Source: Actinopolyspora mortivallis DSM 44261
GTDB taxonomy: Bacteria; Actinomycetota; Actinomycetes; Mycobacteriales; Pseudonocardiaceae
DNA length: 64,000 nucleotides
Direction: 5' to 3'
Assembly (NCBI RefSeq): GCF_000384035.1
Contig: NZ_KB913024.1
Location: 3,125,228-3,189,227 of the forward strand
In this document: piece after piece, positions 44,078-53,163 of the stretch
Layout: each line of letters starts with the position of its first letter
Numbering within the stretch: the first letter of the stretch is position 1
The notes under the pieces: model-generated
What the model was told of the DNA's origin: nothing
The model's input: the letters and a program-made list of their open reading frames with translations, nothing else
Database searches by the model: none
Position numbers and translations under genes: made by a program

Positions 44078-44743
44078 TCAGCGACGACGCGCCCTCCCGG
44101 AACGAAGCAGCGCCGCGGTCACCCCCTCGACGACCTCCTCACAGGTCAACGCGTAGACCAGATGATCACGCCAGGCCCCGGCCACGTCGAGATACCGCTC
44201 GAACCTGCCCTCGTGCCGGAACCCCGTCTTCTCCAGCACCCGCACGCTCGCCGTGTTCTCCGGACGCACCGTGGCCTCCAGACGATGCAGCCCCACCGGA
44301 CCGAAACAGTGGTCGACGGCCAGCGCCAACGCCGCGGTGGCCACCCCTCCCCCGGCGACCGAACTGGAAACCCAGTAACCGACCCATCCGGAGCGCAGGG
44401 CGCCACGGATGATGTTGCCCACCGTCAGCTGTCCGGCCAGCTCACCGTCCAGGGTGATCACGAAGGGCAGCAGCTGCCCACGACGACCGAGCCGACGCAA
44501 CGAACTCCACTGCGCGAACCAGGCGGTGCTCGCGTTGCGCTGGTCCCAGTTGCCCACGGAGGGTTCCCAACGGCGTAGGTACTCCCTGTCCCGTCGCCGG
44601 ATCCCACTCCACGCCGAGGCGTCCCGCAGCCGGGGAGGACGCAACGCGACCTCCCCACGCTCGACGACCAGCGGGCCGAGACGGGCGGGCCAACCCGGAT
44701 GCCTGCCTTCGACGAGTTCGGCTCCGGGGACAGGTCCGGTCAT
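44078..44743 (-). CDS. rimJ: GNAT N-acetyltransferase, RimJ-like
   Basis: A 221-residue acetyltransferase of the RimJ/RimL group. 'VALRPPRLRDASAWSGIRR' starts the fold, and 'VGYWVSSSVAGGGVATAAL' holds the acetyl-CoA pyrophosphate loop (the Q/RxxGxG/A motif appears as VAGGGVAT). 'HRLEATVRPENTASVRVLEK' and 'GFRHEGRFERYLDVAG' complete the family. The target is unknown; ribosomal protein acetylation is suggested only by name. It lies between glp and sepX as in mycobacteria (Rv0995), so a link to cell division is possible. Confidence 0.85.
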   Translation of the reverse strand: MTGPVPGAELVEGRHPGWPARLGPLVVERGEVALRPPRLRDASAWSGIRRRDREYLRRWEPSVGNWDQRNASTAWFAQWSSLRRLGRRGQLLPFVITLDGELAGQLTVGNIIRGALRSGWVGYWVSSSVAGGGVATAALALAVDHCFGPVGLHRLEATVRPENTASVRVLEKTGFRHEGRFERYLDVAGAWRDHLVYALTCEEVVEGVTAALLRSGRARRR

Positions 44744-44814
44744 GGTGTGCCTGCTCCCATCGGTAACGCACTGTGCGGGGCACCTCGCCGTCGCCCACGG
44801 GCACGGAAGCGGTC

Positions 44815-46038
44815 TCAGGAACGCTGCGACAGGAAACTGACCCGCAACCGCTCCCCCGGTCCCGCCTCGACGACGTCCTCGTCCAGCACCATGAGGCAGT
44901 TCGCCTCGGAGAACGAGGCCAGCAGGTGTTCGTCCGAACTGCCCACCGGCTGCACCAGGTAGTGTCCCCCCTCCGAGTCCCGCAACAACCTGCCGCGCAC
45001 GAAACCGCGCCGTCCCTTCGTCGAGACCACGGGGGAGACGAGTTCGGCCGTGATGCCGCGCCGGTGGGGATTGGACTTGCCCAGGGCCGAACGCACCAAC
45101 GGGCGCACCAGCACCTCGAAGCCCACGAACGCGCTCACCGGATGGGCGGGCAGCAGGAAGGTCGGAACCCGGTCGGGACCGAGTGTCCCGAAGCCCTGCG
45201 CCGAGCCGGGATGCATCGCCACCCTGGTGGTGTCCAACTCACCGAGTTCGGACAGGCAGGAACGCACCCGCTCGCCCACGGCTCCCCCCGCCGCGCCCGC
45301 TATCACCACGATCTCGGACAACAGCAGTCTGCCCTCGACCACTTCCCGCAGGCGCCTCGGCTCGAAAGGCAGAATACCCACCCGGGTGACCTCGGCCCCG
45401 GCCTCCTTGGCGGCGGCGGCCAGGGCGTAGGAGTTCACGTCGTAGACCTGCTCGGGACCCGGCCTGGCGTCCACGTCCACCAGCTCGTCGCCGAGGGAGA
45501 TCACGGACACGCGGGGGCGGGGCTGCACGAGCACCCGGTCCCGTCCCACCGCGGCCAACAGTGCCATCTGGGCAGGTCCGATCGTGGTTCCCCGGCGCAC
45601 CACCACGTCCCCCTCCCGCACGTCGTCGCCCTCGCGACGCACGAAAGCAGCCGAGGGGACCGAGCGGGACACGGTGACCCCCTCGGAGTGTTCGGCGGTG
45701 TCCGCGGCGGGAACCACGGAATCGGCCAGCGTCGGCAGCGGTGCCCCCCTGTCCACCCGGACGGCCTGGCCCGGCTGGAGCCGCTGGTTCTGTCGCCTTC
45801 CGGCCACGGCCTCCCCCGCGACGGGAAGCACCACCGGCTCGGTGTCGGCGTGTCTGACGTCGACGCCACGAACGGCGTAACCGTCCACAGCGGCCTGAGC
45901 AGCCCCGGGAAGAGCTCGTTCGGCCACCACCTCTTCGGCGCACAACAGTCCCTGCGCCTCCGCTGTTTCCACCCGAACAGGTGAAGGCCGTACGGCGGCC
46001 GCGAGTACCCGTGCAAGCTGCTCGTCCACTGATCTCAT
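44815..46038 (-). CDS. glp: Gephyrin-like MoeA-family protein (Glp), cell-division linked
   Basis: A 407-residue protein of the MoeA/gephyrin family. 'AAVDGYAVRGVDV' and 'RRGTTIGPAQMALLAAVG' belong to domains I-II, 'VSVISLGDELVD' and 'VYDVNSYALAAAAKEAG' form the molybdopterin-binding-like domain III, and 'FLLPAHPVSAFVGFEVLV' leads to domain IV. MoeA proper inserts molybdate into molybdopterin. The copy that sits beside galU and sepX in actinobacteria is Glp, which binds FtsZ and the SepX/GlpR receptor. In the MoeA active-site segment, 'GAAGGAVGERVRS' and 'LLPAHPVS' differ from the usual GGxSxG and LPGNPVS, favouring a structural role. The ATG at 46038 has GAGG nine bases upstream. Confidence 0.82.
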   Translation of the reverse strand: MRSVDEQLARVLAAAVRPSPVRVETAEAQGLLCAEEVVAERALPGAAQAAVDGYAVRGVDVRHADTEPVVLPVAGEAVAGRRQNQRLQPGQAVRVDRGAPLPTLADSVVPAADTAEHSEGVTVSRSVPSAAFVRREGDDVREGDVVVRRGTTIGPAQMALLAAVGRDRVLVQPRPRVSVISLGDELVDVDARPGPEQVYDVNSYALAAAAKEAGAEVTRVGILPFEPRRLREVVEGRLLLSEIVVIAGAAGGAVGERVRSCLSELGELDTTRVAMHPGSAQGFGTLGPDRVPTFLLPAHPVSAFVGFEVLVRPLVRSALGKSNPHRRGITAELVSPVVSTKGRRGFVRGRLLRDSEGGHYLVQPVGSSDEHLLASFSEANCLMVLDEDVVEAGPGERLRVSFLSQRS

Positions 46039-46105
46039 GGCTGTCGACCTCTTCCGCGAAGACACTGTTGGCCGCGCACGAGCCGACCGGTACGACACGG
46101 CGGGA

Positions 46106-47017
46106 TCAGTTCCGCTCCAGGCGCCGTCGGAGCCACTCCCGCAACTCCGATCCGTACTCGGAGTCACTCAGGGCGAAGTCCACCGCCGCCTTCAGGAACC
46201 CGCCGGGATTGCCCAAATCGTGCCGCGCACCCCGGTGAACCACCACGTGTACCGGATGCCCTTCGGCGATCAGCAACGCTACGGCATCGGTCAGCTGCAG
46301 CTCACCTCCGGCACCCGGCTCGATGCGTCGCAACGCCTCGAAGATCCGGTGATCGAGAAGGTACCGCCCGGCCGCGGCGAGGTTGGAGGGAGCCTCGGAG
46401 GGTTGGGGTTTCTCCACCATCCCGTGCACCCGTTTGACCCCGGGGTCGTCGGTGTCGGAGACCTCGAACACCCCGTAGGAGGCGGTGCGTTCCGGGGGGA
46501 CGTCGAAGGCGCACAGCACGCTGCCGCCGTACCGGGCGCGCACCTCGGCCATCCTGGTGAGCACCGTGGGCTCGTCCTCCCCGTCCGGATGGACCAGGTC
46601 GTCGGGAAGCAGCACGGCCACGGCGCCGTCGGACTCGTCCAGGTGCTCCTCGGCGCACCCGACCGCGTGTCCCAGACCGAGCGCCTTCTCCTGGATCGCC
46701 GTCTCGGCCCTGATCAGCCCCGGGGCTCTGCGCACCTTGCGCAGCAACTCGTCCTTGCCCCGCTCCTCCAGCGTCGTCTCCAGCTCGGGGTTGGAGCGGA
46801 AGTGCTCGACCACCGAGCCCTTGTCCGGGGAGGTCACCACCACCATGCGGTCCGCGCCCGCCTCCGCGGCCTCGGCGGCCACCAGTTCGATCCCCGGGGT
46901 GTCCAGGACCGGCAGCAACTCCTTGGGAACCGACTTGGTGACGGGCAGAAAGCGGGTCCCCAGTCCCGCGGCGGGAACGATCGCGGTGTGGAAGGGTACT
47001 GATGTCTGGCTACTCAT
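46106..47017 (-). CDS. galU: UTP-glucose-1-phosphate uridylyltransferase
   Basis: A 303-residue nucleotidyltransferase that makes UDP-glucose for cell-envelope polymers and, with galT below, for galactose turnover. The signature 'IVPAAGLGTRFLPVTKSVPK' opens the fold, and 'QEKALGLGHAVGCAEEHL', 'VLLPDDLVH' (metal/uridine site), 'GMVEKPQPSEAPSNLAAAGR' and 'ELQLTDAVALL' follow. The ATG at 47017 lies 7 nt after a TAGGCT -10 box, so the mRNA is probably leaderless. It is divergent from fau, and its order with glp is conserved across actinobacteria. Confidence 0.95.
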   Translation of the reverse strand: MSSQTSVPFHTAIVPAAGLGTRFLPVTKSVPKELLPVLDTPGIELVAAEAAEAGADRMVVVTSPDKGSVVEHFRSNPELETTLEERGKDELLRKVRRAPGLIRAETAIQEKALGLGHAVGCAEEHLDESDGAVAVLLPDDLVHPDGEDEPTVLTRMAEVRARYGGSVLCAFDVPPERTASYGVFEVSDTDDPGVKRVHGMVEKPQPSEAPSNLAAAGRYLLDHRIFEALRRIEPGAGGELQLTDAVALLIAEGHPVHVVVHRGARHDLGNPGGFLKAAVDFALSDSEYGSELREWLRRRLERN

Positions 47018-47024
47018 AACACGG

Positions 47025-47047
47025 AGCCTAGCGATATTGGCTACCCT
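47025..47047. promoter_or_regulatory. Divergent -10 boxes of galU and fau
   Basis: Minus strand: TAGGCT (47030-47025), 7 nt before the galU ATG. Plus strand: TACCCT (47042-47047), 8 nt before the fau GTG. The two boxes are 11 bp apart, so both genes are read without leaders from one compact region. Confidence 0.6.
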
Positions 47048-47055
47048 TCGTCGCT

Positions 47056-47652
47056 GTGACGCTCTCCGCTGACGAACTGGCCCGAAAAGAGCAACGGCGA
47101 CGCGAACTCGGCGCGGCACGCGCCGCCGTGGAGGACACGACCCGGGCGGAGGAGAACCGTGCCCTGCACAGGGCCGTGTTCGACTTCCTGCGCGGCGTGG
47201 CGGTCTCCACGGTGTGCGCCTACGTCCCCGTCGGCTCCGAACCGGGATCGCTCGAACTGGTCGACGCTCTCCGTGAGCACGGCTGTCGTGTCCTGCTTCC
47301 CGTGGTCGTGGGCACCGGCCCGCTCGAATGGGCCGAGTACACGGGACCGGAGGGACTGAGCCGTGCGGGTTTCGGCCTGTTGGAACCGAACACCTCCCAC
47401 CTGGGAACCGACGCCGTTTCCACCGCCGAGCTGGTACTGGTTCCGGCGCTGGCCGTGGACCGCAACGGGGTGCGCCTGGGCAAGGGCGCCGGCTACTACG
47501 ACAGGTCCCTGCCGCTGGCCTCCCCCTCGGCGGCGTTGCTGGGGGTGGTCCGTGACGAGGAGTTCGTCGAACAGCTGCCCTCCGAGGAGCACGACGTACG
47601 GGTGAACGGTGTGGTCACTCCGCGCCGGGGACTGACCCGACTTCCACTGTGA
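47056..47652 (+). CDS. fau: 5-formyltetrahydrofolate cyclo-ligase
   Basis: A 198-residue enzyme converting 5-formyl- to 5,10-methenyl-tetrahydrofolate with ATP. Diagnostic parts are the N-terminal 'LARKEQRRRELGAARAAV', 'VCAYVPVGSEPGSLELVDAL' (the folate-binding region), 'LVPALAVDRNGVRLGKGAGY' with the ATP-binding Gly-Lys loop, and 'YDRSL'. The GTG at 47056 has no ribosome site but a -10 box 8 nt upstream. The neighbours galU (divergent) and ruc (same strand) are as in mycobacteria (Rv0991c-Rv0993). Confidence 0.93.
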   Translation: MTLSADELARKEQRRRELGAARAAVEDTTRAEENRALHRAVFDFLRGVAVSTVCAYVPVGSEPGSLELVDALREHGCRVLLPVVVGTGPLEWAEYTGPEGLSRAGFGLLEPNTSHLGTDAVSTAELVLVPALAVDRNGVRLGKGAGYYDRSLPLASPSAALLGVVRDEEFVEQLPSEEHDVRVNGVVTPRRGLTRLPL

Positions 47653-47810
47653 CACAGATCACCCGACGAGGTGGGGTGCTGACTCCGCGCGGCTCCGCCT
47701 CCCCACCCACGGGGCCGCAGCCGGTCCGGTTCACCGGGCGGAGGCGGCCGACGGGGAGGCTGTGACGCAGACCCGTTTGCGCCGCGACCCCGGTGTGCCG
47801 CATCATCGTG

Positions 47811-47837
47811 TTGGCACTCGACGTTTCCGAGTGCCAA
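47811..47837. promoter_or_regulatory. CIRCE element (HrcA operator) upstream of ruc
   Basis: TTGGCACTC (47811-47819), a 9-nt spacer, and GAGTGCCAA (47829-47837) form a perfect dyad. The consensus is TTAGCACTC-N9-GAGTGCTAA; only one symmetrical position differs. It lies 83 bp before the ruc start. Confidence 0.88.
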
Positions 47838-47920
47838 TGTCGTTGTCCGGAGACCGGCACCAGAGTGCCGCCGTGTGCGACGCGAGCAGCGTCGCCGTCC
47901 CAGTCCGGAGGTAGAGGCAC

Positions 47921-48238
47921 GTGCCCACCTATCAGTACGCCTGCACCGAGTGCGGGCACGACTTCGAGACCTTCCAGTCGTTCAGTGAGAGCTCGCTGAC
48001 CGAGTGCCCGGAGTGCTCCGGCAGGCTGCGCAAGCTGTTCAACGCGGTGGGAGTCGTTTTCAAGGGCAGCGGGTTCTACCGGACGGACAGCAGGGGATCG
48101 AACTCCTCCAGCGAGTCCGGTTCCTCGTCCAACGGCTCCTCCGGTGGCTCCGAGTCCTCCGGAGGGAGCTCCTCCGAGTCCGGCTCGTCCGGCACGTCCT
48201 CCGGCACGCAGCCGCAGACCTCGGCGGCCTCCACCTGA
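47921..48238 (+). CDS. ruc: FmdB-type zinc-ribbon chaperone, Ruc orthologue
   Basis: A 105-residue protein with an N-terminal zinc ribbon (Cys8-x2-Cys11 and Cys29-x2-Cys32; 'YACTECGHDFETF', 'ECPECSGRL') and a C-terminal 50-residue tail almost wholly of Ser, Gly and Glu, probably disordered. Mycobacterium tuberculosis Rv0991c (Ruc) has the same make-up, the same neighbours (fau, galU) and HrcA control. It is a redox-regulated chaperone that binds unfolded protein when its cysteines are oxidised and hands it to DnaK. The GTG at 47921 has GGAGG nine bases upstream. The upstream CIRCE makes heat-shock regulation likely. Confidence 0.88.
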   Translation: MPTYQYACTECGHDFETFQSFSESSLTECPECSGRLRKLFNAVGVVFKGSGFYRTDSRGSNSSSESGSSSNGSSGGSESSGGSSSESGSSGTSSGTQPQTSAAST

Positions 48239-48376
48239 GCGCGGAGCTCCCCTCACGGAACGGGGAGCGGTCCCGGTGCGTCCACAGCAGGTCGATCTCT
48301 CCACAACCCGCGTGATCGGAGCTGCCCGGAGGGCTCCGTCTCGCTCTAGCCTTCACGGACAGAAGGTGCACACGAG

Positions 48377-49063
48377 GTGGAATCGGGGGACGGCTTGTGG
48401 AACGGACGAACGAACGCCGGAACGCGGCTCGACACACGTCTGAGGGACCGCCTACGGCTCCGTGGACCGCTCATCGGACGCGGGGGTGTGCTGGTGCGCC
48501 GCGTCACGGCCGGGATCCTGCTGGTGGCGGCCGCCGTGGCGGCCCTGCCCACCGGACAGCGGGCGAGTCCGTCGGAATCCCGCGCCGTGGTCACGGCGGC
48601 CCACGACCTGAGGCCGGGGACGGAACTCACCGCACGGGACCTCGCCCTGCGACGGATGCCGCGTCGACTCGTTCCCTCCGGGGCGGTGACCGCCTCCGGA
48701 CGGGCCGAGGGAAGACTCCTGGCCCACGCCGCCCGCGAAGGCACCGTCCTGACCGATCTGAGCCTGCTCGGAACGGAACTGACCCGCTTCACCGCACGCG
48801 GCGAGGACCGTGCCGCCGTGGCCGTGCGACCCGCGGAAACGGCGGTGACCGAGCTGCTGCACCCCGGTGGCCACGTGGACGTGGTCACCAACCGGCGGGG
48901 CCGCACCGAGGTGCTGGCCGAACGGGCCACGGTCGTGTCCGTGTCCACGGACAACGGCGGGCAGGAGAGCGAGCCGCTGGTGGTCCTCGGTCTGGACCGG
49001 GCCCGAGCGGCGCGGGTCGCCTCGGCCCGGCTCCGCGACTCGCTCACGCTGACGCTGCGGTGA
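48377..49063 (+). CDS. SAF-domain protein, RcpC/CpaB-like
   Basis: A 228-residue protein with a basic N-terminus, one hydrophobic helix ('GILLVAAAVAALPTG') and an extracytoplasmic SAF domain ('VTAAHDLRPGTELTARDLAL', 'LLAHAAREGTVLT'), followed by an RcpC-like beta domain ('PGGHVDVVTNRRGRTEVLA'). RcpC/CpaB proteins help assemble Flp/Tad pili, but no tad genes are present here, so the role is open. GTG 48377 is taken as start, with a weak AGAAGG site; a TTG 18 nt downstream follows GGGGGAC and is an alternative. It lies 138 bp after ruc. Confidence 0.75.
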   Translation: MESGDGLWNGRTNAGTRLDTRLRDRLRLRGPLIGRGGVLVRRVTAGILLVAAAVAALPTGQRASPSESRAVVTAAHDLRPGTELTARDLALRRMPRRLVPSGAVTASGRAEGRLLAHAAREGTVLTDLSLLGTELTRFTARGEDRAAVAVRPAETAVTELLHPGGHVDVVTNRRGRTEVLAERATVVSVSTDNGGQESEPLVVLGLDRARAARVASARLRDSLTLTLR

Positions 49064-49098
49064 CCCCGCGTTCTCCCGCGCCGGAAGGGAGGTCTCCC

Positions 49099-49278
49099 TC
49101 AGCCGTGATGCGGAGGGCGGTTCTCCCGGTACCAGACGTCCCGATCCCGGTCCGCCCCCTCGGCCGGTTCCCGCTCGTCGCCGGTGGTGTCCGGCAGTAT
49201 CTCCCCGAAGATCTCGTCGATGTCCCGACGAGCCGAACGCGCCCGTGCCCGACTGCTCCGGGGCTCGCTCTCGTTCAC
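49099..49278 (-). CDS. Small conserved hypothetical protein
   Basis: A 59-residue polar protein with two charged parts: an Arg/Ser-rich N-terminus leading to 'RDIDEIFGEILPDTT', and a C-terminus ending 'WYRENRPPHHG'. That ending recalls small actinobacterial proteins found next to moaB/mog genes. The GTG at 49278 has GGGAGG six bases upstream; longer upstream frames lack one. It lies 90 bp after the moaB-like gene in the same direction. No function is known, and there is no membrane segment or signal peptide. Confidence 0.6.
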   Translation of the reverse strand: MNESEPRSSRARARSARRDIDEIFGEILPDTTGDEREPAEGADRDRDVWYRENRPPHHG

Positions 49279-49367
49279 GACGTCCTCCCACGGTTTCCGT
49301 GCGCGTTCCCGGGTGCGGAACCGCTCCCCACGCACCGAGCGGTCCGGACCACGGAGCCGGTCCCGGC

Positions 49368-49973
49368 TCAGATCGCCTCGTCCATCCCCGAGAGTTGTTC
49401 GGTCACGTGGGTCACCAGCGGTGTCAGTGTGGCCATCCCGTCCCTGATGGCGGCCCGGGACCCCGCCAGGTTCACCACCAGAGTACTGCCGGACACTCCG
49501 GCCACCCCCCGGGACACCCCGGCGTCCACGGAACCCGCCGCCAGACCGGAGGCACGCAGCGCCTCCGCTATCCCCGGCACGGGACGATCCAACACACCCG
49601 AGGTGGCGTCGGGGGTGACGTCCCGCGGGGAGACCCCCGTACCCCCCACGGTGATCACCATGTCGACACCGCCGATCACGGCCGTGTTCAGCGCGTTCCG
49701 AATCTCCACCGTCTCTCCGGCGACGGCGACACTGCCGTCGACGATGAAACCGGCCTCCTCCAACAGTTCGGTCACCAGTGGTCCCGTGGTGTCCTCGTGC
49801 TCGCCCTGTGCGACCCGGTCGTCGACCACGACCACCAAGGCCCGCCCCAACCGCTGCGCGTTGCGTTCCATGTCGGTCACCGTAGCGTTCACCGACTCGA
49901 ACCCGGGATCCAGCGGTGCGGAGGGGACCGAACGAAGCGGACGGTCCGCGAGGCGGCTTCCTCGGTCGTTCAT
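49368..49973 (-). CDS. moaB2: MogA/MoaB-family molybdopterin-related protein (MoaB2-like)
   Basis: A 201-residue protein of the MoCF-biosynthesis fold. 'ALVVVVDDRVAQGEHEDTTG' leads the fold, and 'MVITVGGTGVSPRDVTPDAT' is the molybdopterin-binding signature. 'PGIAEALRASGLAAG' and 'LVVNLAGSRAAIRDGM' complete it; the usual LPG-NP loop is 'LAGSRAA'. The N-terminal 30 residues are an extra polar part. The ATG at 49973 has AGGAGA at the right distance. It is next to pepD, as Rv0984 is next to Rv0983 in M. tuberculosis; whether it takes part in cofactor synthesis is uncertain. Confidence 0.85.
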   Translation of the reverse strand: MNDRGSRLADRPLRSVPSAPLDPGFESVNATVTDMERNAQRLGRALVVVVDDRVAQGEHEDTTGPLVTELLEEAGFIVDGSVAVAGETVEIRNALNTAVIGGVDMVITVGGTGVSPRDVTPDATSGVLDRPVPGIAEALRASGLAAGSVDAGVSRGVAGVSGSTLVVNLAGSRAAIRDGMATLTPLVTHVTEQLSGMDEAI

Positions 49974-50345
49974 GGGAATTCTCCTGATCATCGTGCGTTC
50001 CACGGGCTTTCCGTGCCCCCCGACCACGTGCGTCCCGGCATCACCCTTCCGAGGGAACCGGGAACGACTCCCCGGCTCCTGGCGGAAGAGTGACGCACGA
50101 TCACCGGCCCGCACTCGCACGGCCCGCCCCTCGGACGGAAGTTCTGTCGGAACGGCTCGTTCGGAAGGACTCGTGACGGTCGCGGGGTGCTCAGTCCCGC
50201 GGAAGGAGCCGCTCTCGACAGTCGACGGGGCCCGGCGGACTCCGGCACGGAACCCACGAGCCCGTCACGGGAGGCGGCACACCTGGTGTGTTCCGACACC
50301 CGAGCACCCCGAGTCACGAAGTCACGCGAGAACGAACCCACGGAC
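49974..50345. other. Intergenic region between moaB2 and pepD
   Basis: A 372-bp gap between two minus-strand genes. It contains no recognisable gene. Several short dyads are present, but none with a T-run, so separate transcription of moaB2 is possible but unproven. Confidence 0.35.
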
Positions 50346-51980
<1,635 letters not shown>

Positions 51981-52002
51981 GTCTCCACTCTGCGTTATCC
52001 GA

Positions 52003-52020
52003 CTGAGAACCGCCTGAGAT
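52003..52020. promoter_or_regulatory. MprA box upstream of pepD
   Basis: CTGAGAA (52003-52009) and CTGAGAT (52014-52020), a direct repeat with an 11-bp period on the plus strand. The same unit and period precede mprA at 56367. Confidence 0.7.
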
Positions 52021-52074
52021 CAGACTGGGAGTAGCACACGAGTCGTGCCGCCGGTTCGACGGAGGCGGAACCGC

Positions 52075-53163
52075 TCACGGTCCGCGCAACCACTCGGCCA
52101 TCCGTTCCGGGGTGACGTCGTTGATCCAGACCCCCATTCCCGACTCCGATCCGGCCAGGTACTTGAGTTTGTCCGCCGACCGCCGAACCGAGAACAGGTC
52201 CAGGTGCAGCCAGCACAGCTCCCGGCCGGTGCGGACCGGAGCCTGCTGCCACGAGGCGATGTAGGGCAGGGGGGCGTCGTAGAGCCGGTCCAGCACGCTC
52301 AGCACGTCCAGGTAGACCACGGCGAAGTCGTCGCGTTCCTCGTCGGTGAGTCCGACCAGATCGGGGACGTGCCGTCGTGGGGCCAGCATCACCTGTACCG
52401 GCCACCGCGCCGCCGGGGGAACGAACACGGTCCAGTGCGTGGACTCACGGATCACGCGTTCCCCGCTGGCGCGTTCCGCGGCGAGCATGTCCCCGAAGAC
52501 GTTTCCGCCGTGCCGCCGCTCGTACTCTCGGGCGGTCCGCAGGTACTGGTCCGTCTTCGGCGTGACGAAGGGATAGCCGTAGATCTGCCCGTGCGGGTGA
52601 TGCAGGGTCACCCCGATCTCCTCGCCACGGTTCTCGAAGCAGAAAACCTGTTCCACCCCCGGCGACTCGGCGAGCTCGGCGGTGCGATCGGCCCAGGCGT
52701 CCATCACGGTGCGGGCCTGCTCGCCGCTCAACTCAGCGAAGGAACCGCTGTGTTCGGAGGTGAAACAGACCACCTCGCAGCGACCCCGCGCTGGGGCACG
52801 CTCCACCGGACCGGGGCCGCCCGTGGACGACTCCGGGATGCCGGAGCCGGGAAAGCGGGTGAACGAGGGAAAACGGTTCTCGAAGACGACAACCTCGTAG
52901 TCGCTTTCCGGGATCTCGCTGAGCCGTCCGGGAGCGCTGGGACACAGCGGACACAGGTCGGCCGGAGGTCGGTGGGTACGGTCCTGGCGGTGGGCGGCCA
53001 TCGCGACCCACTCGCCGGTCAACGGGTCCCGCCGCATCTCCGGCGGCCCCGGTTGGGGGGAGAGCTCCCGCAGGTCCTCGGCCCGCCTGGGAGGACTCGC
53101 CGGGTCGGCGTCGAAGTAGATGATCTCCCGTCCGTCCGCCAGTCGACGCGTCGTCCTCCTCAC
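52075..53163 (-). CDS. galT: Galactose-1-phosphate uridylyltransferase
   Basis: A 362-residue Leloir-pathway enzyme that exchanges UMP between UDP-glucose and galactose 1-phosphate. The nucleophilic His lies in 'VTLHHPHGQIYGYPFVTP', and zinc ligands are in 'DLCPLCPSAPGR'. 'FENRFPSFTRFPGSG', 'EVVCFTSEHSGSFAELS' and 'LVGLTDEERDDFAVV' are also family-typical. The GTG at 53163 overlaps the deoR stop as GTGA and has GGAGG upstream. With galU at 46 kb the UDP-sugar cycle is served, but no galactokinase gene is in the window. Confidence 0.93.
   Translation of the reverse strand: MRRTTRRLADGREIIYFDADPASPPRRAEDLRELSPQPGPPEMRRDPLTGEWVAMAAHRQDRTHRPPADLCPLCPSAPGRLSEIPESDYEVVVFENRFPSFTRFPGSGIPESSTGGPGPVERAPARGRCEVVCFTSEHSGSFAELSGEQARTVMDAWADRTAELAESPGVEQVFCFENRGEEIGVTLHHPHGQIYGYPFVTPKTDQYLRTAREYERRHGGNVFGDMLAAERASGERVIRESTHWTVFVPPAARWPVQVMLAPRRHVPDLVGLTDEERDDFAVVYLDVLSVLDRLYDAPLPYIASWQQAPVRTGRELCWLHLDLFSVRRSADKLKYLAGSESGMGVWINDVTPERMAEWLRGP

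Noticed and set aside
47811-47837. The dyad as a transcription terminator of fau
   Set aside because: It has a 9-nt spacer with exact CIRCE arms, no T-run, and lies about 160 bp after the fau stop. An operator explains it better.
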